This document shows positions 15,563 to 24,552 of a DNA stretch of 37,540 bases, piece after piece (positions within the stretch are counted from its first letter, which is position 1; each line of letters opens with the position of its first letter). This stretch comes from Paracoccaceae bacterium. GTDB lineage: Bacteria > Pseudomonadota > Alphaproteobacteria > Rhodobacterales > Rhodobacteraceae. The notes beneath the pieces are model-generated. The model had not been told where the DNA came from. It was given only the letters and a program-made list of their open reading frames with translations, and ran no database searches. The position numbers and the translations under genes are program-made. Where the stretch lies: contig JAFMHK010000013.1 of assembly GCA_017854585.1 (NCBI GenBank), forward strand, positions 1-37,540, written 5' to 3'.

Positions 15563-16444
15563 ATGACTGAAGCGGCAAAAGGTGTTTTGGCGATGATCGC
15601 CGCGTCGATGGTCTGGGGACTTTCGCCGCTTTACTATGCCTTGCTGGCAACGGTGCCACCCGCCGAGGTGCTTTCCCACCGAACGACATGGTCGGTTTGC
15701 GTGTTCGTGGTGCTCTTGCTGTGGCAGGGGCGGCTGCGCGAAGTGCCCCGCGCAATCGACACTGGGCGCAAGCTGCTGCTGGTCGTTGCAGCGTCGGCGA
15801 TGATCTCGACCAATTGGTTCTTGTTCATCTTTGCGGTCGGCGCGGGCCGCACGGTCGAGGCATCATTGGGCTATTATATCTTTCCGCTGGTTGCCGTCCT
15901 GATCGGCGCGGCGGTCTTGCGCGAGCCGTTGGCCCGGTCGCAGATGGTTGCCGTCGGGTTGGCCACCATCGCAGTCTTGATCCTGACGGTGGGGCTGGGT
16001 GCCGCGCCATGGATATCGCTGACATTGGCCACCACATTCGGGCTTTATGGGCTGCTGAAACGATGGGTCGCGGCGGGACCGGTGGTGTCGGTGACGACCG
16101 AGGTTCTGGTCTTGGCGCCGCTGGCTGTCGCGTACTTGATCTGGTTCGGAAGCGACGTCTTTCGCACCGATCCAGTTCTTGCGCTGCTTCTGGTTCTTTC
16201 GGGGCCGATGACAGCCATACCGCTGGTCCTGTTTTCCTATGGGGTAAAACGAACCACAATGGCGACGACAGGCCTGCTGCAATACATGAATCCCACCCTG
16301 CAATTTGCGGTTGCCGTTCTGATCTTGAACGAATCGCCGACGGTTTGGCATGCCATCGCATTTCCGCTTATCTGGCTGGCCTTGGCGATCTATTCGAGCC
16401 ATACGCTGCGCGCGTCTCGCATTCCACGCCCGCCGCTAACGTGA
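15563..16444 (+). CDS. rarD: EamA-family transporter RarD
   Basis: Inner-membrane transporter of the drug/metabolite superfamily, 293 residues with about ten hydrophobic segments. The RarD branch is marked by MIAASMVWGLSPLYYALL near the start, EVLSHRTTWS (E-x-x-x-H-R), NWFLFIFAVGAGRTVEASLGYYI split over two segments, and LQYMNPTLQF in the ninth segment. Substrate is unknown; E. coli RarD gives chloramphenicol sensitivity changes when lost or raised. ATG 15563 is chosen because the first membrane helix starts within ten residues; its ribosome binding site is weak. Confidence 0.9.
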   Translation: MTEAAKGVLAMIAASMVWGLSPLYYALLATVPPAEVLSHRTTWSVCVFVVLLLWQGRLREVPRAIDTGRKLLLVVAASAMISTNWFLFIFAVGAGRTVEASLGYYIFPLVAVLIGAAVLREPLARSQMVAVGLATIAVLILTVGLGAAPWISLTLATTFGLYGLLKRWVAAGPVVSVTTEVLVLAPLAVAYLIWFGSDVFRTDPVLALLLVLSGPMTAIPLVLFSYGVKRTTMATTGLLQYMNPTLQFAVAVLILNESPTVWHAIAFPLIWLALAIYSSHTLRASRIPRPPLT

Positions 16445-16577
16445 CATTTTGCAAGGCGACGTTGGTTTCTTGGCGATGATCAGATATTGTCGCGGATACG
16501 ATGACGGCCTTGCATCTTTCGCCGGGAACCGGGACGGCTACGTCAGTGGCCCAGACACCTGCGCCCGGGCGGCGCGC

Positions 16578-17132
16578 CTATGCCTTTTGCGCCCGTTCAA
16601 GGGCGGTCATCAAGGTCGGCACGTCGTCGATCACGGTGAAGAACCCCAGCAAACTGCTTTCGGCGAATCCTTGGTTGACCATGTGATCAAGTGCCGCCAG
16701 CAGGGGGGTCCAATACCCTTTGATGTTAAGCAAGAAGATCGGTTTCGTGTGCAACCCCAATTGCCGCCAGGTCAGAACCTCGAAAAATTCATCCAATGAT
16801 CCGGCACCGCCGGGCAGAACGACAACTGCATCGGCATTCATGAACATGACCTTTTTGCGCTCGTGCATTGTTTCGGTCACGACAAAGGTCGTCAGGTCGC
16901 GTTTGCCAGCCTCTTGCCGCAGAAGATGTGTCGGGATCACACCAAATGTTTCGGCGTTCGCGTCCTGTGCAGCACGGGCCACGGCCCCCATCAAACCGAC
17001 ATCGCCAGCCCCGTAAACAAGCCGCATCCGTGCCCCGGCCAAAGCCGCGCCCAATTGCGTCGCAGCCAGATGGTACGCTTCATCGATCCCGCTGCGCGAG
17101 CCACAATAGACACAGACTGAAAAGCTCGACAT
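16578..17132 (-). CDS. LOG-family nucleoside 5'-monophosphate phosphoribohydrolase
   Basis: 184-residue Rossmann-like enzyme of the TIGR00730/LOG family, which cleaves N-glycosidic bonds of (cytokinin) nucleoside monophosphates; often mislabelled lysine decarboxylase. Motifs: VCVYCGSRSG at 6-15, YGAGDVGLMGAVARAA, MHERKKVM at 89-96 and PGGAGSLDE at 107-115, the catalytic PGGxGTxxE with Ser in place of Thr. ATG 17132 has AGGGA close upstream. Whether its physiological substrate is a cytokinin, AMP or a damaged nucleotide is not known. It diverges from the LysM gene. Confidence 0.92.
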   Translation of the reverse strand: MSSFSVCVYCGSRSGIDEAYHLAATQLGAALAGARMRLVYGAGDVGLMGAVARAAQDANAETFGVIPTHLLRQEAGKRDLTTFVVTETMHERKKVMFMNADAVVVLPGGAGSLDEFFEVLTWRQLGLHTKPIFLLNIKGYWTPLLAALDHMVNQGFAESSLLGFFTVIDDVPTLMTALERAQKA

Positions 17133-17234
17133 GCGGTCCCTTGCACTTGTTGGGGTTTTGTTCACTGATAACCTCAATGTTAAGGCTGCTCAACCGTTGG
17201 GGTTGGCGCGGCGCGGGGAGCACTGGATCAGTTC

Positions 17235-18587
17235 ATGGCCGGAAAACTGAGCACGTTGGTAGGGGGAAGTGTTGCTGCAACGGGCGCTGCTGCAACTGCC
17301 GTGATCGTCGTTGCCGGTTTGATCGGCTGGCAAATGGTTGGCCAGGACGCGACGTCTCCTGATACCTCGGTGCCGGCTGTGGCGGTCGAATCCGCCGATG
17401 TCGGTGTCGAACCGGCTGCGCAGGCTGCACCGGACACGCAAGTCGGAGAGGGCACACCTGCCGATCTGCCGGAACCGGACACACAGCCCCCCGCGCCGCC
17501 CATGCCCGCTGCACCTCCTGCGCCCACGCTTGATGTTGTGCGCGTCGATGCCGCGGGTGACGCCGTGGTTGCCGGGCAAAGCGTGCCTGAAAGTGATGTC
17601 TTTCTCGCGCTTGACGGACAAGAGATTTCGGTGGCCCGCGCTGACGGCGGCGGCAATTTTGTTGCCATGCTTGCGCTTGGTCCGTCTGACATTCCCCGCA
17701 TCCTGAGCTTTGGGCTGCGCTTGGCCGATGGCACGACCGTGCCGGGCAATGAAACCGTGGTCATCGCACCCGTTTTGGCCATACCAGCAAACGAGGGCAC
17801 GATAGAGATCGCATCGGCACCAGCGGAGGCCGCGGAAGATATCGGCGATGGCGTTCCCTCTGAGACGACTGGCCTGCCGACGGCTGCTGATACCTCCGAC
17901 ATTGCCTCGGTTCCGACCGATCCCGCACCCGAGGCCACCACCGATGAAACACCGGTTGCGCCAGAGGTGCCGGTGGCGGAGGCATCACCACAACCGCCCT
18001 CGTCGGCCACTCCGATTGATCCGGCGCAGTCACCGCCGCCTGCTGCTCCTGCGGTTTTGCTTGCCGACGATCAGGGTGTTCGTGTCGTCCAGCCCGGCGG
18101 GTCAATCCCACAGGCGCAAGTCCTGCTTGATGCGATTTCCTATGACACGGCAGGCGACGTGATCTTGTCAGGCCGTGGTCCTGCCGACGCAGAGGTGCAG
18201 GTTTATCTCGATAACCGGCCGCTGCGGCTGGCGGATATCGATGCGGTCGGGAACTGGCGAATGGCGCTGCCGCAAGTTGATCCGGGCACCTACACGTTGC
18301 GCATCGATCAACTGGATGCCAGCGGTGAGGTGGCAAGCCGCGTTGAAACGCCGTTCTTGCGTGAAGAACCCGAGGTTCTGGCAAACCTGCCCGATTCCGG
18401 CAGTGGTGTTGATGTCATTACCGTTCAACCAGGATTCACTTTGTGGGGGATCGCGCGGGAACGGTTTGGCGACGGCGTGTTCTATGTGCAGGTCTATCAG
18501 GCCAACCGCGACCAGATCCGCGATCCCGACCTGATCTATCCGGGGCAGATTTTCACGCTGCCCCAATTGGCACCCGCAGAAGACTAG
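17235..18587 (+). CDS. membrane-anchored LysM domain protein
   Basis: 450-residue envelope protein. An N-terminal hydrophobic helix (about 8-33) is followed by a long low-complexity Pro/Ala/Asp/Thr region (35-90), an Ig-like/beta-rich repeat (VVRVDAAGDAVVAGQSVPES, 95-180), a second Pro/Thr/Glu-rich linker (185-275), a second beta-rich repeat (about 280-370) and a C-terminal LysM domain (about 390-445: VQPGFTLWGIARERFGDGVF, ending IYPGQIFTLP). LysM binds peptidoglycan. The two beta repeats have the same V-x-x-G-P/S-x-x-A-x-V pattern and look duplicated. Translation start is uncertain because the GGGGAG box is 14 nt from the ATG. Confidence 0.88.
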   Translation: MAGKLSTLVGGSVAATGAAATAVIVVAGLIGWQMVGQDATSPDTSVPAVAVESADVGVEPAAQAAPDTQVGEGTPADLPEPDTQPPAPPMPAAPPAPTLDVVRVDAAGDAVVAGQSVPESDVFLALDGQEISVARADGGGNFVAMLALGPSDIPRILSFGLRLADGTTVPGNETVVIAPVLAIPANEGTIEIASAPAEAAEDIGDGVPSETTGLPTAADTSDIASVPTDPAPEATTDETPVAPEVPVAEASPQPPSSATPIDPAQSPPPAAPAVLLADDQGVRVVQPGGSIPQAQVLLDAISYDTAGDVILSGRGPADAEVQVYLDNRPLRLADIDAVGNWRMALPQVDPGTYTLRIDQLDASGEVASRVETPFLREEPEVLANLPDSGSGVDVITVQPGFTLWGIARERFGDGVFYVQVYQANRDQIRDPDLIYPGQIFTLPQLAPAED

Positions 18588-18655
18588 CGCCCGCTCTGGC
18601 CATCCGGGAGGCGCGGGCCTAGGTTGTGGCCAAATACCTTCCAGCGGGATGCCAG

Positions 18656-20503
18656 ATGCCAGCCGATACCTCAGCTTCCACACCCGACCTCGCCCCTCAG
18701 GCCGCTTCCGATGCGCGCAGCAGCGGGTGGCGCACGATCCGCAAGGTGGCGCCCTACCTCTGGCCCGAGGGGCAGGGCTGGGTGAAGCGGCGCGTGGTGA
18801 TATCATTGTTCATGCTGGTGCTGGCAAAGGTCATCGCGGTCTATATTCCGTTTCTTTACAAGGGCGCCGTCGATGCACTTGCGGGCGACGGAGACAGCTC
18901 AGCGGCTTGGATGCTGATTTTCGGGGCCGTCGGGCTGACGGTGGCCTACGGGATTGCCCGTGCGGCAAACGTAGGTTTCCAGCAACTTCGCGACGCGATT
19001 TTCGCACGCGTCGGCCAACGGGCCCTGCGGCAGCTGGCATTGGAGACGTTCTCGCATATTCATGCGCTGTCCCTGCGTTATCACATCACACGCAAGACCG
19101 GTGGTCTTAGCCGGATCATCGAACGGGGCGTGAAGGGCGTGGATTTTCTTCTGCGCTTCATGCTGTTTTCCGTCGGGCCATTGATTCTGGAACTGGCGTT
19201 GACGGGCATCATTCTGGCGGTCGTTTTCGATATCAACTACCTGTTGGTCCTGACGGTGACGATTGCGATTTACATCTGGTTCACCTTCAAGGTGACCGAA
19301 TGGCGGGTCCGTATCCGCAAGGAAATGAACGATCAGGACACCGACGCCAACCAGAAGGCCATCGACAGCCTGCTGAATTACGAAACGGTGAAATATTTCG
19401 GGGCCGAGGCGCGGGAAGCGGAACGGTATGACAACGCGATGGCCGGGTATGAAACAGCGGCAATCAAGACGTCCCTGTCGTTGGCAGCACTCAACTTTGG
19501 ACAGTCGCTGATCATCACCACGGGATTGGTGATCGTGATGGTGATGGCTGCCTTGGGCGTTCAGGATGGCAGCCTGACCGTCGGCGATTTCGTGATGGTC
19601 AACGCCTACATGATCCAGATCACCATGCCGCTGAACTTTCTTGGCACCGTCTATCGCGAGATCCGGCAAAGTCTTGTCGATATGGGCCAGATGTTTGATT
19701 TGTTGGAACAACCCCGCGAGGTTGCAGATGCCCGCGATGCGCAGCCGATCGTCGTGACCGAGGGGGAAATCAGGTTTGATGATGTCCGGTTCAGCTATGA
19801 CCCGGCGCGCCCGATCCTGAAGGGGATAAGTTTTCGCGTGGCGCCGGGGGAAACCGTGGCCCTCGTCGGCCCGTCGGGATCGGGCAAGTCGACAATCGGT
19901 CGATTGCTGTTCCGGTTCTACGACGTGGCCGAAGGCTCCGTGACGATTGACGGGCAGGACTTGCGCGATGTGACACAAGACAGCCTGCATGCACAGATCG
20001 GGGTGGTGCCGCAAGACACCGTGCTTTTCAACGATACCATACGCTACAACATTGCCTATGGCCGTCCCACGGCCAGTTTTGCCGACATCGAGGCCGCAGC
20101 GCGCGCGGCAAAGATACATGACTTCATATCAGCCCTGCCAGACGGTTACGAAACAGCAGTAGGCGAACGCGGCCTGAAACTGAGCGGGGGCGAGAAGCAG
20201 CGCGTGGGCATCGCGCGGACGCTGCTGAAAGACCCCCCCATCCTGCTTCTGGACGAAGCGACATCGGCGCTGGATACGGAAACGGAACGCGACATTCAGA
20301 ATGAATTGAAGATGATGGGGCACGGGCGATCCGTCATCACGATCGCGCATCGGTTGTCGACGGTCGTGGATGCCGACCAGATAATCGTGCTGGAAGCCGG
20401 CAAGATCGTCGAACGGGGCACGCATGACGCCTTATTGGCTCGCGGCGGGCGTTATAGCGCCATGTGGCAACGCCAGATGTCCGAGGAAGAGGCCGCCGCC
20501 TGA
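18656..20503 (+). CDS. Atm1/HMT1-type ABC exporter, fused permease-ATPase
   Basis: Half-transporter of 615 residues. The permease half has about six membrane segments and Atm1-class marks: FQQLRDAIFARVGQRALRQL, LRYHITRKTGGLSRIIERG and LLNYETVKYFGAE. The ATPase half has Walker A GPSGSGKST (405-413), Q-loop VPQDTVLFND, signature LSGGEKQRVGIARTLL, Walker B ILLLDEATSALD (Asp533) and the switch His in IAHRLST. Bacterial Atm1 homologs export glutathione conjugates and metal-thiol adducts; the mitochondrial one serves Fe-S protein maturation. ATG 18656 is preferred; a GTG at 18626 would add ten residues. It ends in a hairpin/T-run repeat (copy B). Confidence 0.92.
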   Translation: MPADTSASTPDLAPQAASDARSSGWRTIRKVAPYLWPEGQGWVKRRVVISLFMLVLAKVIAVYIPFLYKGAVDALAGDGDSSAAWMLIFGAVGLTVAYGIARAANVGFQQLRDAIFARVGQRALRQLALETFSHIHALSLRYHITRKTGGLSRIIERGVKGVDFLLRFMLFSVGPLILELALTGIILAVVFDINYLLVLTVTIAIYIWFTFKVTEWRVRIRKEMNDQDTDANQKAIDSLLNYETVKYFGAEAREAERYDNAMAGYETAAIKTSLSLAALNFGQSLIITTGLVIVMVMAALGVQDGSLTVGDFVMVNAYMIQITMPLNFLGTVYREIRQSLVDMGQMFDLLEQPREVADARDAQPIVVTEGEIRFDDVRFSYDPARPILKGISFRVAPGETVALVGPSGSGKSTIGRLLFRFYDVAEGSVTIDGQDLRDVTQDSLHAQIGVVPQDTVLFNDTIRYNIAYGRPTASFADIEAAARAAKIHDFISALPDGYETAVGERGLKLSGGEKQRVGIARTLLKDPPILLLDEATSALDTETERDIQNELKMMGHGRSVITIAHRLSTVVDADQIIVLEAGKIVERGTHDALLARGGRYSAMWQRQMSEEEAAA

Positions 20504-20582
20504 ACCGGGCAGGGGCCGTTGTTGCGACCCGGACGGTGGCGCCGCCCGGCATCTGACCATTGATCTGACGGATGGCGCGCGC

Positions 20583-20615
20583 CGCCTTCGGCGAGAGTTT
20601 TTGGCCAAGATGAAG
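20583..20615 (+). terminator. terminator of ABC exporter, repeat copy B
   Basis: CGCC-TTC-GGCG hairpin (20583-20593), then AGAG and a T-run (20598-20602), then GGCCAAGATGAAG. The same order is seen in copies A and C. Confidence 0.65.
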
Positions 20616-20652
20616 GCAGCGGCGGTGCAGGCCCGAACCGGTCCGCGCGCTG

Positions 20653-23600
20653 TTATTCTGCGGCGCGGAGGGGCGGTTTGTTTTCAGCCATATCCGTGCC
20701 GTCCGAAACAGGTTCCGGGGCCTCGGGCTGCGTAAGATCGGGGCCTGCGTCGGGGGACACTTCGGCTTCGGCTACCGGTTCTGTCGTTGCGTGGGCCGAC
20801 GTGATGACGCCCATGGGCACCGCCGCGTGGTCATCCCAGAGCAGAGTGGGATTACGGGCACGATTGGCGGCACGTGCAAGCGACCAGTCTTGCGCCCGGC
20901 GGCTCATGCGGCGCGCACCGAGACGACCAAGGCCGCGCGCAATCCATGCAACGATCGTGCCGAACCAGATGCGAAGCGCCAGAAGGGATGGCGTCAAGAC
21001 CAGCGTGAGGACGGTGGCCACGCCCAAGCCCCAGACCACGGCGGTGGCAAGCTGGATCCACCAAAGCGCTGTCGGGCTGCCGATCGTATAGCCCCCGGCG
21101 CCAAAGTCGAGCGAGATGCCATACATCATGGGGGCAAGCCCCGCCATCGTCGTGATCGTCGTCAGCAGGACCGGGCGGATGCGCGCCTCGGCGGTGCGCA
21201 CGATGGCCTCAAGGCGCGGCATATAGCGGCTGAACTCCTGATAGGTATCGATGAGAACGATGTTGTTGTTCACCACGATCCCGGCAAGCGCCACGATCCC
21301 GGTGCCTGTCATGATGATCGAGAACGACTGCCCCATCAGCAACATGCCCCACAGGACCCCGGTCGTCGAAAGCACGACAGCCAGAAGCACGAGGATGGAG
21401 TTGTAGATGGAGTTGAATTGCGCCAGCAAGATGATGAACATCAGACCCAGAGCCGCGCTAAAGGCGGAGGCGAGGAAGGCCTGACTTTCGGCCTGTTCCT
21501 CTTGATCGCCAGCCCATTCCCAAGTGACGGAAGATGGAAACGGGTTCTCTCTTTCGATCCATGAGGTGATTTGTTCAATCCGCTCATTCGGGTTTACGGG
21601 CTGTGTCACGAAATCGCCCTGCAGCAGACCATCGCGGAGATCGTCCGGCGTGATCCCTGCTGCCGATGCAAAGACCTGAAAATCAATACCATTCACGGTG
21701 AAGTCCGTCGCGCCATGGGCCGTCGGCTCGGACATGTCCTGTAAAAGGGCGAGTTCCGTGCCATCAGCGTCATCGACCCGCACGAGGCCGGGAACCACAT
21801 CAGATTTGACGTCGAACACGCGCGACTGATCGATGCGAGTGATTTCGGCCAGTTGCGGTGCCGGCCGGTAGGTGACGAAGTTGGACAGCGGCACGAGACC
21901 GTCTTCGGTGCGCACACGCATGCTGTCGAGTGTGGAAAGCACCCGCGCCTCTTCCGGAAAGCGTACGCGGATTTCGATTTCTTCATCCGAAGTGGGGACG
22001 CGCATCGTATCCAGAAGGATGCCGCGCGTGAGCAGTTGGACCATGGCACCAACAGTGGCGACATCGGCGCCGTAGCGGCCTGCGGCCTCCACATCCACAT
22101 CGATTTGCCAATCGATGCCGGGCAGGGGCAGGGTGTCTTCGGTCAGGGTAAGGCCATCCAGTTGATCAAAGAACGCACGGGCGGTCGCTGCTGCCTCCTG
22201 CAGTTCTTCCCAGTTGTTTCCCGACAACCGCAGGTCGACGGGTTTGCCTTCACCGGGCCCCTGTGACTGTGCAAAGACCTCGGTCACGATGCCGGGAATA
22301 TTTTCAAGCTCTCCGGCGATCCGGTCAAGAATGACGTCCCCATCCCATGCCGGGTCGAGGGTAGTGATCGGGACCGAGAACAAGCCGCCAAGAATGGACC
22401 GCCACTCCACGACCGTCGGGCGGTCTTCCCACAAGACAAGATCAATCTGGACCTGCCCGATGGTGTCGGCGGGGGCCGCAGCGCCGCCGGTGTTGTTGTT
22501 CAACCCGCCGTCACCGGCAAAGGCAAATACATCGCGGACGCCTTCGGACCGAAGAACCACCTCTTCCACCTGACGCACCAATGCATCTTGTTCGCTGACC
22601 GACAGGTTTCCGCGAGCGCGCACATAGACGATGGCATTCTCGGGCTCGGTTTCGACAAAGAACTCCACGCCGTTGTTGTTCTGGCCGAAGTTCCAGAAGG
22701 TAAAGACGACAAAGGCGGACACGACACAGACGATGACCAAGGGCATTACCGGGTTGCCTGTGAGGGCGTGGATGAACCATCCAAACGGTGTCCGGCGATA
22801 CCCGGCTGACACGCGGGCAACGCGGCGCTGGACCATGACCGAGTTCAGGAACACGGACATCGCCGCCGACGCGGCAATGAACATCACCGCACCGGGCAAC
22901 ATCGCCAGAAGGGCGGGGGTGTCAGCCGGAATATCAAGCAAGACGCGGGGGTTGATCGTCTGCAACGCAGACATGAACATGGCGTAACCGACGACAAACG
23001 TGATCGCCAATCGCACAAGATACCATGGCAGTATCCCCTTCACGATTGCCGTGCCTCTGTCGACGATCCGGCTGAACCGGGCGGCGACCCCGCCAAGAAC
23101 CGGAAGGTAGATCAGGGCGACGATCAGCGAGGCGGACAGCACGAAGATCAGCGTGACAGGAAGCATGCCCATGAACTCTCCGGGCACGCCGGGCCAGAAC
23201 AACATGGGCAAGAAGGCGCACAGCGTGGTCGCAGTGGAACTGACGATGGGCCAGAACATCCGCTTGGCTGCATCGGTATAGGCTTGCATGGGACGGGCAC
23301 CTTCGGCCAACCGCTTGTCAGCGTATTCCACAACCACGATCGCCCCATCCACCAGCATGCCGACCGCAAGGATGAGGCCGAACATCACGATGTTGGAGAT
23401 CGAGATTCCCATGATGCCCAGCAAGATGAAGCACAGCAGGAACGACGTCGGAATGGCAAACCCCACCAGCAGCGCCGAGCGGGTGCCCAATGATGCAAGC
23501 ACCACGATCATCACCAAGGCGATGGCCGTCAGCACCGAACCTTCCAACTGCCGCACCATCCCCGCAACCGTGACCGACTGATCCAGTGAGGTGTCGACGT

Positions 23601-24552
23601 GGACAGATTCCTGAAGCTCTTCCGGCCAGGTTGCACGCACCTGTTCGACGGTCGCGCGCACCAAAGCAGCCGTGTCGATGATGTTGAAGCCCTGCCGTTT
23701 CACGACCTGAAGCGCAACGGTGGTTTCGCCATTGAAGCGCGCCGTCCCCTGTCGGTCTTCATATGTCAGCCGGATCTCGGCCAGTTCGCCCAACGTGACG
23801 ACCCGGTCGCCATTGACGCTGATCGGGAGGGAATAGACATCCTGCGGGCTGTCGAAGCTTGACGGGATCGATATGGAAATGGCCCCGTTCGCGGTTTCCA
23901 CCTCGCCCGCAGCAATCAGTTGGTTGTTATTGACGACCGCATTGATCAGGTCAGCGGCGGTGACGTCGTAGGCTTCAAGTGCGAGAGGGTCGATAAGGAC
24001 CTCGAGCATTTCATCACGGTTACCGGCAAGGCCAGCCTCCAACACCGGTGAAAGGCTCTCCAACGCCGACTGCATCTCGTCGGCAAGTCGTAGCATCTCG
24101 CGCTCGGGGGCATCGCCTGACAGCGCCACGATGATGATCGGGAATTCGGAAAAGTTGATCTCATCGATCGAATAGCTTTCCGCACCTTCGGGAAACTGAG
24201 CCTCGGCTCGGCCCATCGCGTCGCGCACATCTGCGATCGTACCTGATTTGTCCCAGCCGAACTCGAACTCAAGGAAAATCCCTGCATATCCCTGTGCGGC
24301 GGTTCCGCGGACCGAGGTCAGACCGTCAAGATCCTGAAATTCGGTTTCCATCGGCTGGACAAGCAGGCGTTCACTGTCTTCGGCGGAAATGCCGGGAAAC
24401 GGGACCGAGACGAACAGGCCGGGGATGTCGATGTCGGGTTCCCCCTCCTTCGGCAATCCAACATAGGCCGCGGCTCCAACCACAAGCGACAGCACGACGA
24501 ACGCGACCACCATGCGGGCCCGCGATGCGGCCCAATCGACGACACCGATCAT
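20653..24552 (-). CDS. RND-family efflux permease (HAE1/AcrB-like)
   Basis: Proton-driven inner-membrane pump subunit, 1299 residues, about 250 longer than AcrB. The first segment starts near residue 13; PMETEFQDLDGLTSV, the large periplasmic porter domains and GLILAVGMLVDGAIVVVEYAD (392-412) are standard, with Asp402 as the single proton-relay Asp where AcrB has two. Two extra hydrophobic stretches lie between the sixth and seventh helices (coded near 22840-23040), and the C-terminus carries about 100 soluble residues rich in Ala, Glu, Asp and Pro. ATG overlaps the adaptor stop (ATGA). Substrate is unknown; no outer-membrane channel gene is in the window. Confidence 0.95.
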   Translation of the reverse strand: MIGVVDWAASRARMVVAFVVLSLVVGAAAYVGLPKEGEPDIDIPGLFVSVPFPGISAEDSERLLVQPMETEFQDLDGLTSVRGTAAQGYAGIFLEFEFGWDKSGTIADVRDAMGRAEAQFPEGAESYSIDEINFSEFPIIIVALSGDAPEREMLRLADEMQSALESLSPVLEAGLAGNRDEMLEVLIDPLALEAYDVTAADLINAVVNNNQLIAAGEVETANGAISISIPSSFDSPQDVYSLPISVNGDRVVTLGELAEIRLTYEDRQGTARFNGETTVALQVVKRQGFNIIDTAALVRATVEQVRATWPEELQESVHVDTSLDQSVTVAGMVRQLEGSVLTAIALVMIVVLASLGTRSALLVGFAIPTSFLLCFILLGIMGISISNIVMFGLILAVGMLVDGAIVVVEYADKRLAEGARPMQAYTDAAKRMFWPIVSSTATTLCAFLPMLFWPGVPGEFMGMLPVTLIFVLSASLIVALIYLPVLGGVAARFSRIVDRGTAIVKGILPWYLVRLAITFVVGYAMFMSALQTINPRVLLDIPADTPALLAMLPGAVMFIAASAAMSVFLNSVMVQRRVARVSAGYRRTPFGWFIHALTGNPVMPLVIVCVVSAFVVFTFWNFGQNNNGVEFFVETEPENAIVYVRARGNLSVSEQDALVRQVEEVVLRSEGVRDVFAFAGDGGLNNNTGGAAAPADTIGQVQIDLVLWEDRPTVVEWRSILGGLFSVPITTLDPAWDGDVILDRIAGELENIPGIVTEVFAQSQGPGEGKPVDLRLSGNNWEELQEAAATARAFFDQLDGLTLTEDTLPLPGIDWQIDVDVEAAGRYGADVATVGAMVQLLTRGILLDTMRVPTSDEEIEIRVRFPEEARVLSTLDSMRVRTEDGLVPLSNFVTYRPAPQLAEITRIDQSRVFDVKSDVVPGLVRVDDADGTELALLQDMSEPTAHGATDFTVNGIDFQVFASAAGITPDDLRDGLLQGDFVTQPVNPNERIEQITSWIERENPFPSSVTWEWAGDQEEQAESQAFLASAFSAALGLMFIILLAQFNSIYNSILVLLAVVLSTTGVLWGMLLMGQSFSIIMTGTGIVALAGIVVNNNIVLIDTYQEFSRYMPRLEAIVRTAEARIRPVLLTTITTMAGLAPMMYGISLDFGAGGYTIGSPTALWWIQLATAVVWGLGVATVLTLVLTPSLLALRIWFGTIVAWIARGLGRLGARRMSRRAQDWSLARAANRARNPTLLWDDHAAVPMGVITSAHATTEPVAEAEVSPDAGPDLTQPEAPEPVSDGTDMAENKPPLRAAE

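Noticed and set aside
16578..17132. Lysine decarboxylase
   Set aside because: PGGxGSxxE and ERKKVM place it in the LOG phosphoribohydrolase family; the older name is a misannotation.
18899..20119. 406-codon minus-strand frame opposite the ABC exporter
   Set aside because: Shadow of conserved ATPase and permease codons; composition is implausible for a real protein.
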